NCBI RefSeq assembly: GCF_024519455.1
Contig: NZ_JALJRY010000004.1
Coordinates: 248,001 to 312,000, forward strand
Reading direction: 5' to 3'
From: Streptomyces sp. STR69
Lineage (GTDB): Bacteria > Actinomycetota > Actinomycetes > Streptomycetales > Streptomycetaceae
DNA: 64,000 nt
Shown here: piece after piece, positions 8,251 through 15,820 of the stretch
How positions within the stretch are numbered: position 1 is the stretch's first letter
Layout: each line of letters opens with the position of its first letter
Notes under the pieces: generated by a model
What the model was told of the DNA's origin: nothing
Database searches by the model: none
Seen by the model: only the letters and a program-made list of their open reading frames with translations
Made by a program: the position numbers and the translations under genes

Positions 8251-8324
8251 GCGGGGCGGCTGGATTCGAACCAGCGTGATTCCGGTTCTGGAGACCGGTG
8301 CGTCTGCCTCTGCGCTACGACCCC
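8251..8324 (-). tRNA. tRNA-like gene 1, anticodon CCA (Trp-like)
   Basis: Read on the minus strand this folds as a cloverleaf. The anticodon arm is CCGGT/ACCGG with loop CTCCAGA (anticodon CCA), and the T-arm is GCTGG/CCAGC with the canonical TTCGAAT loop. The short D-arm sequence TAGCGCAGAGGCAGACGC is shared with two other elements at 14.3 kb. The acceptor stem is imperfect: GGGGTCG against CGCCCCG has mismatches, although a one-base shifted register leaves only a C.C clash. No 3' CCA is encoded and the discriminator base is C, not the G used by bacterial tRNA-Trp. It lies convergent with the preceding helical-protein gene and divergent from the VWA gene. A possible -10 TACGCT is at 8339-8344. 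Confidence 0.6.
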
Positions 8325-8417
8325 ACCCTTGGGGCCAGAGCGTAATGCCTTGGCCCGTTGTCAGTGCGGCCTGGTACCAATGTGGCACTAGGGGAACTGC
8401 GGCGCGGGGGGCGTGGG

Positions 8418-9821
8418 ATGGCGTACGGGGAGCGGGGTCGGCGTACTCCTGTGGTCGATCTGGCCGACCGCAGGGCGCTGGAGCGGTACCGGCCGGCGGA
8501 CCCGGCGAAGGTCGCGGAGGCGCGGCGGCTGAAGGAGGCCGCGCTGCTGGACTTCGGGCTGACCGAGTCGGCGGTGGCGTCCTGGCTGTACGCGAAGTGC
8601 CATCACCAGATCCCGACCACGGCGGTGGACACGGCGGCCGTGGTCGCCTCCGGCGACGGCTCCTGTCTGCTGCTCTTCAACCCGGACTTCTTCGTCGGAC
8701 TCGGCCTGGACGGCGTGAAGTTCGTGCTCTTCCACGAGGCCCGGCACCTGGTGCAGCGACACCTGTTCGCCGACCCCGAGCTGCGCGAGGACCCGGTGTT
8801 CGAGCTGGCCGCAGAGGTCTCCATCAACCATGTCGCCCTGGTCCGGCTCGGCCGGACCGAACTGCCCCTGCTGGACGGCCGCCCGACGGGCATCGACCCA
8901 CGGCGGATCCACGACCTCTACCAAGAGGACCTCACCACGCACGGCCTGGAGCCCGTCCCCTACGAGGAGTTCGTCGCGACCGACATGAAGGTCTACGGCG
9001 AGCTCAAGCGCATGGCGCATCCCCCGGTCCCGGAGCGGCACCTGTGCGTGCACCTGATGGGCGGGTGGGTACCGGCCGACCAGGAGACGGTCGACGCGGC
9101 GACGTCGTCCGCGCTGCTGAACTCCCTGCTGGCCGCCCGGCGCGGACACGCGGGCGCGGAGCGGGAGTTGCTCGACCTGATGAGCCGTACGGAGGATGGT
9201 TCCGCGCGGGCCGCCCGGATCTGGGGGAACCTCGGCGCGGGCGTCCTGCGCGGCGAGACGGCACGCACGCGTACGGTCCACTGGTGGCAGCGCTGGCTGG
9301 TCGACGTCCTCGGCTCGAAGCTGCGCGACGGCGAGCGGCTGGTGTACCCGAAGAAACGCGGCGCCCTGCTCGCGGCCCTCGGCCAGGACCCGATGCTCTC
9401 GCGGCGCGGCCCGGTCCGCGACAAGGTCCTGGTCATCGCCTACGACACCTCGGGCTCGATGCCTCGGCAGGTGATCACCTGGCTCACCGAGCTCGTCGGT
9501 CGCATCGACGGAGTCGAGGCGCACTGGCTGTCCTTCGACGCCGTGGTCATGCCGTTCACACCGGGCGAGCGGGTGTACGGCGGTGGCGGCACCAGCTTCC
9601 AGGTCGTCGCGGACTACGTGGAGGGGCGTACGGAGGTGAACGGCCGCCGGTTCGACGTCACTCCGGACGCGGTCGTGATGCTCACCGACGGGTACGCGCC
9701 GCCGATCGCGCCCGCCGAGCCGGACAAGTGGATCTGGCTGATCACCGAGGGCGGCAGCGAGTGGCCCGAGACGCACACCCCGGCGATGGACTGCCATCGC
9801 GTCACGACAGGATCGCGGTAA
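8418..9821 (+). CDS. Metallopeptidase-like/VWA-like protein (DUF2201 type)
   Basis: This is a 467-residue cytosolic protein with two parts. The N-terminal half is a putative metallopeptidase domain with an intact HExxH motif, HEARH (residues 106-110), followed by a conserved AAEVSINH segment that could supply a further metal ligand. The C-terminal third is a VWA-like domain with a MIDAS-type DTSGSM motif near residue 343 and a later MLTDGYAPP. VWA proteins are standard partners of MoxR AAA+ ATPases, in which the ATPase loads metal or remodels the target held by the MIDAS. The stop TAA directly abuts the ATG of the MoxR gene, so the two are co-translated. The start is the ATG at 8418 after a G-rich tract; the ribosome-binding site is weak. 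Confidence 0.8.
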   Translation: MAYGERGRRTPVVDLADRRALERYRPADPAKVAEARRLKEAALLDFGLTESAVASWLYAKCHHQIPTTAVDTAAVVASGDGSCLLLFNPDFFVGLGLDGVKFVLFHEARHLVQRHLFADPELREDPVFELAAEVSINHVALVRLGRTELPLLDGRPTGIDPRRIHDLYQEDLTTHGLEPVPYEEFVATDMKVYGELKRMAHPPVPERHLCVHLMGGWVPADQETVDAATSSALLNSLLAARRGHAGAERELLDLMSRTEDGSARAARIWGNLGAGVLRGETARTRTVHWWQRWLVDVLGSKLRDGERLVYPKKRGALLAALGQDPMLSRRGPVRDKVLVIAYDTSGSMPRQVITWLTELVGRIDGVEAHWLSFDAVVMPFTPGERVYGGGGTSFQVVADYVEGRTEVNGRRFDVTPDAVVMLTDGYAPPIAPAEPDKWIWLITEGGSEWPETHTPAMDCHRVTTGSR

Positions 9822-11648
9822 ATGAGCACGGAGACAGGGCAGTTGACGGCAGCCGAGGGCAAGCGCGACCGGCGTGAGCTGTCGCGTCTGGAGTCCTTCG
9901 TCGACGCGATGATCGACCTGGGGCAGACCGGGCAGATCTTCGGCGAGCACGGCATCGGCAAGACGGCGACGTTCTTCTCCCACATCGGGCGCGCCCACCC
10001 GGGCACCGCGCTGGTGTACGTCCCGGCGGCCAATCTGACGCCGGACGACCTGTTGATCAACGCTCCGGTGCGGGACCCGCGCACCGGTGAACTCGTGCTG
10101 CGGCAGCTGGTGATGAGCCAGTTGAAGCCGGGCACGCCGTTCGTGCTGCTCATCGACGACTCGCTGCAGGCGGGCGACACGATCCAGTCGCAGCTGATGC
10201 AGATCGCCTGCAACTGGACGCTCGGCGAGCACGATCTGCGGGCGCTGGGCTGTGTCGGTGTCTTCCTCACGGACAACGAGTCGCTGTCGGAGACCTCCGC
10301 CCGGCGCGGCGATCTCGCGCTGCTCGACCGCATGGTCACGATGCGGATCACGGCGAACGACACGTCCTGGCGCCGGCATCTCGCCGCCAAGTACCGTCCC
10401 TGGGACCTGAATCCGGTGTTCGCCGTGTGGGCGTCGCTCTCCCCCGCGCTGCGCGAGCTGCTCTCCCCGCGCACGCTGGACCATGTCCTGGCCAACGCGA
10501 AGGAGGGCTTCCCGCTCCGCTGGGGCCTGCCCCTGATCGACGGCGAGCGGCTGCGGCTGGCCGAGCCGGGCGCCGACGGCAGGCCCGGGCAGAACCGCAC
10601 GACGGAGATCCTGGACCGCCTCGCCCAGGCCCTCGGCGTGCCCAACCCGGCCACGATCCCCGACCCGGTACGGCAGGTGGTGCGGGCCGCGCTGCGCAAC
10701 CGCTGGACGGTGCTGCTGCAGGGCCCGCCCGGCTGCGGCAAGACGGAGCTGGTCCGGGAGACGGTCCGCGCGGGCCTGGGCCGGGAGCCGCTGTACTTCT
10801 CGCTGCCGGTGACGAACGTCGAGGACCTGTGCGCGCCGATCCCGTCGCCGGACGGCACCCTGGACAACCTGCTGGCCGCGAACTTCACCGGGCCCGACCC
10901 CAAGGCGATCGTGTGGGACGAGTACAACCGCCCCAAGGACAAGGCCGCGTTCGCCAAGCTCATGGAGATCACCCAGGAGTGGTCACTGGCCGGCCGCCGC
11001 ATCGAGAACCTGCGGGCGCAGATCGCCGTCCAGAACCCGCCGTACCATCTCGGCCGCAAGCTGCTGGTCTCGCGGAACAACATCGCCCAGGCGACGCGGT
11101 TCACGGCCTCGCTGACGGTGGAACCGGACGACATCCCGGCCAACGAGTGGCTGCTCGCGCGGTACGGCTCGGACGCCGAGACGGTGTTGGAGTGGTGGAA
11201 GCACGACATCGACGACGACGGCCGCGCCTGGATCACCAAGCGCACCCTGGAGCGGCTCATCAAGCTGCACCGGAAGGGGCTGCCGCTGGAGATGGCGACG
11301 GTCTATCTCGGCGACGGCGAGTACGCGCCCGTGCCGCTCACCGCCCTGATCGACCGCTTCAAGGGCCGCCCCGTGACCGGTCTGCGTGAACTGGCCCGCG
11401 ACGCGGACCGCTGGGAGGCCCGGCTGCGGCGCGCCGCCGAGCACACCGACGAGGGCGGCGACGACAGCGACGTGGTCCACCAGATCCTCGCCAACGCGGA
11501 GCTGTCCCAGCTGAAGAAGCACCGCGCGGTGGTGGCCCGCATGGTGGCACTGCTGCCGGCGAAGCTCCGGGCGACGTATCTGGTGGGGGCGTCGGCACAG
11601 CAACAGCGGTTCTGGACCGACGTGTTCACCGGGCTGGCGCGTCGCTGA
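9822..11648 (+). CDS. Tandem AAA+ ATPase, MoxR-like
   Basis: This 608-residue cytosolic protein has two AAA+ modules in one chain. The first has Walker A GEHGIGKT (residues 41-48) and Walker B VLLIDD near residue 108. The second has Walker A GPPGCGKT near 301 and Walker B AIVWDEYNR near 365. The second module is the better conserved one; the first lacks the usual second acidic residue after the Walker B Asp-Asp. A Glu/Asp-rich C-terminal tail follows, with ELSQLKKHRAVVARM near 565. The start codon immediately follows the VWA stop, so the two products are presumably made in fixed ratio. Its last 23 bases overlap the 3' end of the convergent LRR gene. MoxR-VWA pairs act as chaperones or in conflict systems; the substrate here is unknown. 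Confidence 0.8.
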   Translation: MSTETGQLTAAEGKRDRRELSRLESFVDAMIDLGQTGQIFGEHGIGKTATFFSHIGRAHPGTALVYVPAANLTPDDLLINAPVRDPRTGELVLRQLVMSQLKPGTPFVLLIDDSLQAGDTIQSQLMQIACNWTLGEHDLRALGCVGVFLTDNESLSETSARRGDLALLDRMVTMRITANDTSWRRHLAAKYRPWDLNPVFAVWASLSPALRELLSPRTLDHVLANAKEGFPLRWGLPLIDGERLRLAEPGADGRPGQNRTTEILDRLAQALGVPNPATIPDPVRQVVRAALRNRWTVLLQGPPGCGKTELVRETVRAGLGREPLYFSLPVTNVEDLCAPIPSPDGTLDNLLAANFTGPDPKAIVWDEYNRPKDKAAFAKLMEITQEWSLAGRRIENLRAQIAVQNPPYHLGRKLLVSRNNIAQATRFTASLTVEPDDIPANEWLLARYGSDAETVLEWWKHDIDDDGRAWITKRTLERLIKLHRKGLPLEMATVYLGDGEYAPVPLTALIDRFKGRPVTGLRELARDADRWEARLRRAAEHTDEGGDDSDVVHQILANAELSQLKKHRAVVARMVALLPAKLRATYLVGASAQQQRFWTDVFTGLARR

Positions 11649-12873
11649 CCCCGTGGTCGCCCTCCCCGGGCCGCGCCGTGCGGTGCACGCTGCGTACGGC
11701 GGCCACGTCGGGGGCGAGCGGTGGTGGCGGGAGGTGGGCGGTGAGGGATTCCAGGCGGCGTTTGATGCTGGCGGCGATGCCCTGGCCGAGGACGAAGCGG
11801 GTGGGGGTGAGCGCGCCGGGTGCCGTGTCGAGGAGACGGTGGGCCTCGCGGCTGCGCATCCCGGTGTGGGAGAGGACGAGGTGGGTGAGGCGGTGCTCGG
11901 CGGCCACGAGGGTGCGGGCGATGGTCTCGGCGGCGGACAGATCGACGTGGTTGTCGGCGGCGTCCAGCACACCCGCCGCCCGGACCCGGCCGAGGTCCAG
12001 CAGGCCGACCCCGGCCCCGGTGGCCGCCGTCACCAGCCGTGCCGCGGCCCGCGGACCGATGCCGTTGCTGGCGACGGACAGCCGGGTGAGCCGTCCGTAC
12101 GGTGCCCGTGCCAGGGCGTCGGCCAGCCGGAGGGCGCCCGCATCACCCAACTGGGCGGCGGACACGTAGAGTTCGTCGATCGCGCCCGCCGCGACGACGA
12201 CGGCGAGCGGTGCGGCACCGTCCGCGCCGAGCGGGTTGCCGCCGACGAAGAGCCGCTCGATACGGCGCCCGTTGCCGGCGGCTGCCAGCAGCGCGTCGGC
12301 GAGGACGGTCACGGCCGCCGGGTCGAGCCCGGTCTGCACGAGGTCGAGCGTGCGCAACGACCGCGCGGACTCGATGAGTTCGGCCGCCGCCCGCCCTCCG
12401 CCGCTGCCCAGGGGATTGCGCTTGAGCCACACACCGGTCACGACCTGTGGCGAGGCACGCAACCGGTCGGCGATCCGGCAGGCACCGCCGGCCGTGATCC
12501 CGTTGCAGCCCAGGTAGAGCGTCTCGACCTCACCGCTCCCGCCCGCCACGACCTCGGCACCCTCGTCACCGAGCCCGTCGGTTCCGAGCAGCAAGTGCCT
12601 TACGGGCGAAGGCCCTTGGGCCAGTGCCTCGGCGACGCGGGCGGCGCCCTCCGCGCCCAGTCCCTGTTTGCACAGGTCGAGCCGCCCGTCCGGCAGCGCC
12701 GTCCCCACGGCGAAGTCCAGCCGCTCCCCGGCGGGCCGCCCCGCCCGCAACCAGTCGAGCAGCGGCCCGAGTTCGGCGACCGGACGTGGCGGCACGTACA
12801 CCACACCGGCGAAGCCGACCGCGCCCGAGGCCTCCGCCTCGGGTCCGTCCGTGTCCTCCGCGTCCCCGCTCAC
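11626..12873 (-). CDS. Leucine-rich-repeat protein
   Basis: This 415-residue protein is built of RNase-inhibitor-type leucine-rich repeats of about 28 residues, for example RHLLLGTDGLGDEGAEVV, ETLYLGCNGITAGGACRIA, RTLDLVQTGLDPAAVTVLA, ERLFVGGNPLGADGAAPLA and TRLSVASNGIGPRAAARLV. No signal peptide is present, so it is cytosolic and probably a protein- or RNA-binding scaffold. The start is a GTG at 12873 that overlaps the SDR stop (GTGA), with GGGAGG seven bases upstream inside the SDR gene. The two are therefore translationally coupled. A much longer frame exists in this register, but it runs antiparallel to no known start and is rejected. The 3' end overlaps the MoxR gene. Confidence 0.78.
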   Translation of the reverse strand: MSGDAEDTDGPEAEASGAVGFAGVVYVPPRPVAELGPLLDWLRAGRPAGERLDFAVGTALPDGRLDLCKQGLGAEGAARVAEALAQGPSPVRHLLLGTDGLGDEGAEVVAGGSGEVETLYLGCNGITAGGACRIADRLRASPQVVTGVWLKRNPLGSGGGRAAAELIESARSLRTLDLVQTGLDPAAVTVLADALLAAAGNGRRIERLFVGGNPLGADGAAPLAVVVAAGAIDELYVSAAQLGDAGALRLADALARAPYGRLTRLSVASNGIGPRAAARLVTAATGAGVGLLDLGRVRAAGVLDAADNHVDLSAAETIARTLVAAEHRLTHLVLSHTGMRSREAHRLLDTAPGALTPTRFVLGQGIAASIKRRLESLTAHLPPPPLAPDVAAVRSVHRTARPGEGDHGVSDAPAR

Positions 12874-14222
12874 CACGCCGCCTCCCGATAGTCCTTGAGG
12901 AACACCCCGGACACCGGATCCCCCGACTCGCCGCGCACGATGGGGTCGTAGACGCGGGCCGCGCCGTCCACGATGTCGAGCGGCGTGCGGAAGCCGGCCC
13001 CGGCGATGCGGCTCTTCTTGGGGGCGGGGTTCTCGTCGGTGATCCAGCCCGTGTCGACGGCGCACATGTGGACGCCCTGGTCGGCGAGTTCGGCGGCGCT
13101 GGTGCGGGTGAGCATGTTGAGCGCGGCCTTGGCCATGTTGGTGTGCGGGTGTCCGGCCGTCTTGTTGCGAACGGCGAACCGACCCTCGACGGCGGTCACG
13201 TTGACGACGTACCGGCGTGGGCGCGGTGACGCGAGGAGCAGCGGCAACAGCCGGTCGCACAGCAGGGCGGGGGCGAGCGCGTTGACGAGCTGGGTCTCCA
13301 GGACCTCGGCCGGGTCGAGAGCACCGAGCCGCGCCGACCAGGAGTTGTCCGGGGACGGGTCGGGCAACAGTCCGGCCTCGTCGGCCTCGCGCAGTACGAC
13401 GGGCAGCGCCGAGGCCCCGCCCGCGAGCATCCTCATGGGTGTGAACCCCGGTGCCTGGCGGGCCCGTTCGGGCAGTGCGTCGCGCTCGCCCGCGGCCAAC
13501 AGGGCGTACGACTGCGGGGGGCGTCGTACCGTCTGCGCGGCGTTGTTCACGAGGATGTCCAGCGGTTCGCCCGTCTGCCGCAACTCCTCGCACAGGCCGA
13601 GGACTTGGCGCGGGTCGCGGAGGTCCACGGCGAGCACCGTCAGCCGGTCCAGCCACTTCTCGCTGCCGGGCTCCGCGTGGAACCGGCGCACGGTGTCGTG
13701 CGGGAACCGCGAGGTGACCTGCACCTCCGCGCCGTCCCGCAGCATCATCAGGGCCAGTTGGAAACCGATCTTCACGCGCCCGCCGGTGAGCAGCACCCGG
13801 CGCCCGCTCAGATCCGTACTCAGCGCACGGCGGGCGGTGTTGTCGGCTGCGCACTCGGGGCACAGCCGGTGGTAGAACGAATCCACCTGTCGATAGGGCG
13901 ACTTGCAGACATAGCAACCGCGCGGCTTGCGGTAGACACCACCGGCATCCCCGTGAACCGTCTCGCCGGTCGGACGCAGCGCGGCGTCCTCGCGCCGGTC
14001 CGCCGATCCCGTCGCCGTCGCGGCCATGGTCGCCGCGTCGGCGGCGGACACGTCGGCGCCGCGCGCCTTGCGGCGCCGCAGTCGCCCGTCCCTGGCGAAG
14101 GACGCGGCGACCTGTTCCGCGCGCAGGCGCACCGGATCGTCGGCGGGCAACTCCCGCAGTCTGCCCACCGCGTGGTGGAAGGCGGCGAGTTCCGCCTCGG
14201 TGATCCCGCCCTCGTCAGTCAT
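12870..14222 (-). CDS. SDR-fold protein with N-terminal zinc ribbon and altered active site
   Basis: This is a 450-residue protein. Residues 1-95 are helical and charged. A four-Cys zinc-binding motif (C103, C106, C121, C124: CYVCKSPY...CPEC) follows, then a Rossmann short-chain dehydrogenase domain from about 139. The dinucleotide loop TGGRVKIG (146-153), the Asp of VDLRDP and the NNAA motif (226-229) are present. At the catalytic YxxxK position the sequence is TNMAK (361-365): the Lys is kept and the Tyr is Thr. This suggests NAD(P) binding without ordinary dehydrogenase chemistry. The start is the ATG at 14222, 29 bases downstream of tRNA-like gene 2. It is coupled to the LRR gene. The zinc ribbon hints at nucleic-acid binding; the function is unknown. 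Confidence 0.72.
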   Translation of the reverse strand: MTDEGGITEAELAAFHHAVGRLRELPADDPVRLRAEQVAASFARDGRLRRRKARGADVSAADAATMAATATGSADRREDAALRPTGETVHGDAGGVYRKPRGCYVCKSPYRQVDSFYHRLCPECAADNTARRALSTDLSGRRVLLTGGRVKIGFQLALMMLRDGAEVQVTSRFPHDTVRRFHAEPGSEKWLDRLTVLAVDLRDPRQVLGLCEELRQTGEPLDILVNNAAQTVRRPPQSYALLAAGERDALPERARQAPGFTPMRMLAGGASALPVVLREADEAGLLPDPSPDNSWSARLGALDPAEVLETQLVNALAPALLCDRLLPLLLASPRPRRYVVNVTAVEGRFAVRNKTAGHPHTNMAKAALNMLTRTSAAELADQGVHMCAVDTGWITDENPAPKKSRIAGAGFRTPLDIVDGAARVYDPIVRGESGDPVSGVFLKDYREAAW

Positions 14223-14251
14223 CGATTCCCGCCCCGGCCGTGCTCCGAAAT

Positions 14252-14323
14252 GGGCCCCGGCCGGATTCGAACCGGCGTATCCACCCTGACAAGGTGGCGA
14301 GTCTGCCTCTGCTCTACAGGGCC
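14252..14323 (-). tRNA. tRNA-like gene 2, anticodon GTC (Asp-like)
   Basis: This is the best-formed of the three tRNA-like genes. On the minus strand GGCCCTG pairs with CGGGGCC over all seven acceptor positions (one G-U). The D-arm is TAGAGCAGAGGCAGACTC. The anticodon arm CCACC/GGTGG carries loop TTGTCAG (anticodon GTC) and resembles a normal tRNA-Asp anticodon arm. The T-arm is GCCGG/CCGGC with TTCGAAT. The discriminator is C, whereas bacterial tRNA-Asp uses G, and no CCA follows. The element ends 29 bases before the SDR start codon and begins 10 bases after tRNA-like gene 3, so all three features probably share a transcript. Confidence 0.68.
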
Positions 14324-14333
14324 CCCGAACGCA

Positions 14334-14405
14334 GCCCGGGGATCGGATTCGAACCGATGTGACCGTCTTGCCAAGACGCGCGCCTGCCTCTGCGCTACGC
14401 CCGGG
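14334..14405 (-). tRNA. tRNA-like gene 3, anticodon GGC (Ala-like)
   Basis: On the minus strand CCCGGGC pairs with CCCCGGG at six of seven acceptor positions (C.C mismatch at 7-66). The D-arm is TAGCGCAGAGGCAGGCGC, almost identical to gene 1. The anticodon stem GCGTC/GACGG has four pairs and one G.G at the top, with loop TTGGCAA (anticodon GGC). The T-arm is ATCGG/CCGAT with TTCGAAT. The 3-70 pair is C-G, so the G3.U70 that alanyl-tRNA synthetase requires is missing. The discriminator is C and no CCA is encoded. Charging with alanine is therefore unlikely from known identity rules. It is the promoter-proximal element of the tRNA-SDR-LRR unit. Confidence 0.6.
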
Positions 14406-14416
14406 TGCGCCTCCGG

Positions 14417-14422
14417 ATCCTA
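14417..14422 (-). promoter_or_regulatory. Likely -10 element for the tRNA-like/SDR/LRR unit
   Basis: The minus strand reads TAGGAT, a strong Streptomyces -10 hexamer, ending 11 bases before the first base of tRNA-like gene 3. The transcript would therefore begin only a few bases before the tRNA-like structure. No clear -35 box is present at 17-18 bases. Confidence 0.45.
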
Positions 14423-14469
14423 ACCGCACTCCCCCGAGCCGGCCGCATCGATAAACGCCCCGGTCCCGG

Positions 14470-14715
14470 TCAGTGCGAGGCGCGTCGGAGCTCCAGGCGT
14501 TCCTTCTCCGAGAGGCCTCCCCACACGCCGAAGCGCTCGTCGTTGTCGAGGGCGTACTCCAGGCAGGCGGAGCGGATCGGGCACATGCCGCAGATGCGCT
14601 TGGCCTCCCGGACGGAGCTGCCGGGCTCGGGGAAGAAGAAGTCCGCCCCGGTCTGCGCGCACAACGCCTCCTGCTGCCAGTCCAGGTCGGGCGAGGTGAT
14701 CGTGTCGATGTGCAT
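14470..14715 (-). CDS. WhiB-family iron-sulfur regulator
   Basis: This 81-residue WhiB-like protein has the four cluster-binding cysteines C19, C42, C45 and C51 (CGMC spacing) and the GVWGG turn that contacts the sigma factor region, followed by a basic tail EKERLELRRASH. Such proteins bind a [4Fe-4S] cluster and work with SigA/HrdB in development, redox or antibiotic responses. The start is taken as the ATG at 14715, giving MHIDTITSPDLDW; it has no good ribosome-binding site, and a TTG a few codons up is possible. By position it resembles WblH of S. coelicolor, as I remember it. The stop lies about 48 bases before the promoter of the tRNA-like genes. Confidence 0.85.
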   Translation of the reverse strand: MHIDTITSPDLDWQQEALCAQTGADFFFPEPGSSVREAKRICGMCPIRSACLEYALDNDERFGVWGGLSEKERLELRRASH

Positions 14716-15002
14716 GAGCAGGAGCGTGCCGTGCGGTGAAAAACGTTCGATCAACGCGGGATCAACGCCGCGCTCCGGGGCCTCCGGCCACCCCGATGGT
14801 GGCGCCGCGCCCGCACCGGCGCACGGCGGCGCGCGGAACCCGATGAAAACACGGAGAACTTCGACGGTCACCGAGGGTAATGACGACCGTATCCCCAAGT
14901 CGAACCGGCACTCCGGCAGCGATTGTCAGTGGGCGGTGCAAGACTCGGCAGTGCAGAGAACGGACCCCCTCACCACGGGACCCTTCAATGAGGAGGGCAA
15001 AG

Positions 15003-15794
15003 ATGCTCACCACCCGTTTCGTCAACGGCGCTCCCAACTGGCTGGACGTCGGCTCGCCCGACATCGACAGCGCCATCTCCTTCTACGGCGGTCTCTTCGG
15101 CTGGGAGTTCCAGTCGGCGGGACCCGAGGCCGGCGGCTACGGCTTCTTCCAGCTGGACGGCAAGACGGTCGCCGGCGGTATGCCACTGCCCCCGGAGCAC
15201 GACTCGTCCGCCTGGACGGTGTACTTCCAGAGCCCTGACGCGGAGGCCACGGCCAAGGCGGTGGAGCAGGCGCACGGCGCGGTCCTGTTCCAGCCGATGG
15301 ACGTGATGGGCGAGGGTCACATGGCGATCCTCAGGGACCCGGCGGGCGCCGCGTTCGGCGTCTGGCAGCCGGGCCGGACCAAGGGTGTCGATGTGGCGGG
15401 CGACCCGGGTTCGCTGACCTGGGTGGAGTTGTACACGCCGGACGTCGCGGCGGCTGCGGCGTTCTACCACGCCTCGTTCGGTCTGGAGACCTCGGCCGCC
15501 CCCATGCCGGGCGGTGACTACACCTGTCTCAACCCGGCGGGTGCCGGTGAGGACGCGATGTTCGGCGGTGTCGTCCCGCTCGACTTCGACGCCACCGGGG
15601 CGGCCCCGGGGGCGTACTGGCTGGCCTACTTCGAGGTCGCCGACGTGGACGCCACCGTGGCCAAGGCGCTGGAGACCGGTGGCAAGGTCGCCATGCCCGC
15701 CACCAGCATGGAGGGCGTCGGCCGCATGGCCCAGCTCACCGACCCGCACGGCGCCCGCTTCGCGATCATCAAGAGCGAGCCGCCGCAGGGCTGA
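15003..15794 (+). CDS. VOC (glyoxalase-like) protein, two domains
   Basis: This 263-residue protein carries two vicinal-oxygen-chelate domains. The first is residues 8-120 (PNWLDVGSPDIDSAISFYGG, ending with DPAGAAFGVWQPG). The second is residues 135-260 (LTWVELYTPDVAAAAAFYH, ending with DPHGARFAI). Streptomyces proteins of this type are often annotated as hydroxylase or CFP30B-like, but the substrate is unknown. The ATG at 15003 has GAGGAGGG 6 bases upstream. The 287 bases between it and the WhiB start contain no gene; the divergent promoters must lie there. Confidence 0.8.
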   Translation: MLTTRFVNGAPNWLDVGSPDIDSAISFYGGLFGWEFQSAGPEAGGYGFFQLDGKTVAGGMPLPPEHDSSAWTVYFQSPDAEATAKAVEQAHGAVLFQPMDVMGEGHMAILRDPAGAAFGVWQPGRTKGVDVAGDPGSLTWVELYTPDVAAAAAFYHASFGLETSAAPMPGGDYTCLNPAGAGEDAMFGGVVPLDFDATGAAPGAYWLAYFEVADVDATVAKALETGGKVAMPATSMEGVGRMAQLTDPHGARFAIIKSEPPQG

Positions 15795-15820
15795 CGGAGC
15801 CCCGGCGCCTGGGGGCGGGC

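Noticed and set aside
12874..13917. Extension of the LRR frame upstream to 13917
   Set aside because: It lies fully inside the SDR gene on the same strand in another frame and has no repeat-like sequence. The GTGA coupling start with a good ribosome-binding site is clearly better.
8251..14405. tRNA-like genes as phage or ICE attachment-site remnants
   Set aside because: No integrase, excisionase or duplicated 3'-tRNA fragment is present, and the three elements share a D-arm rather than a 3' end, so attachment-site origin does not explain them.
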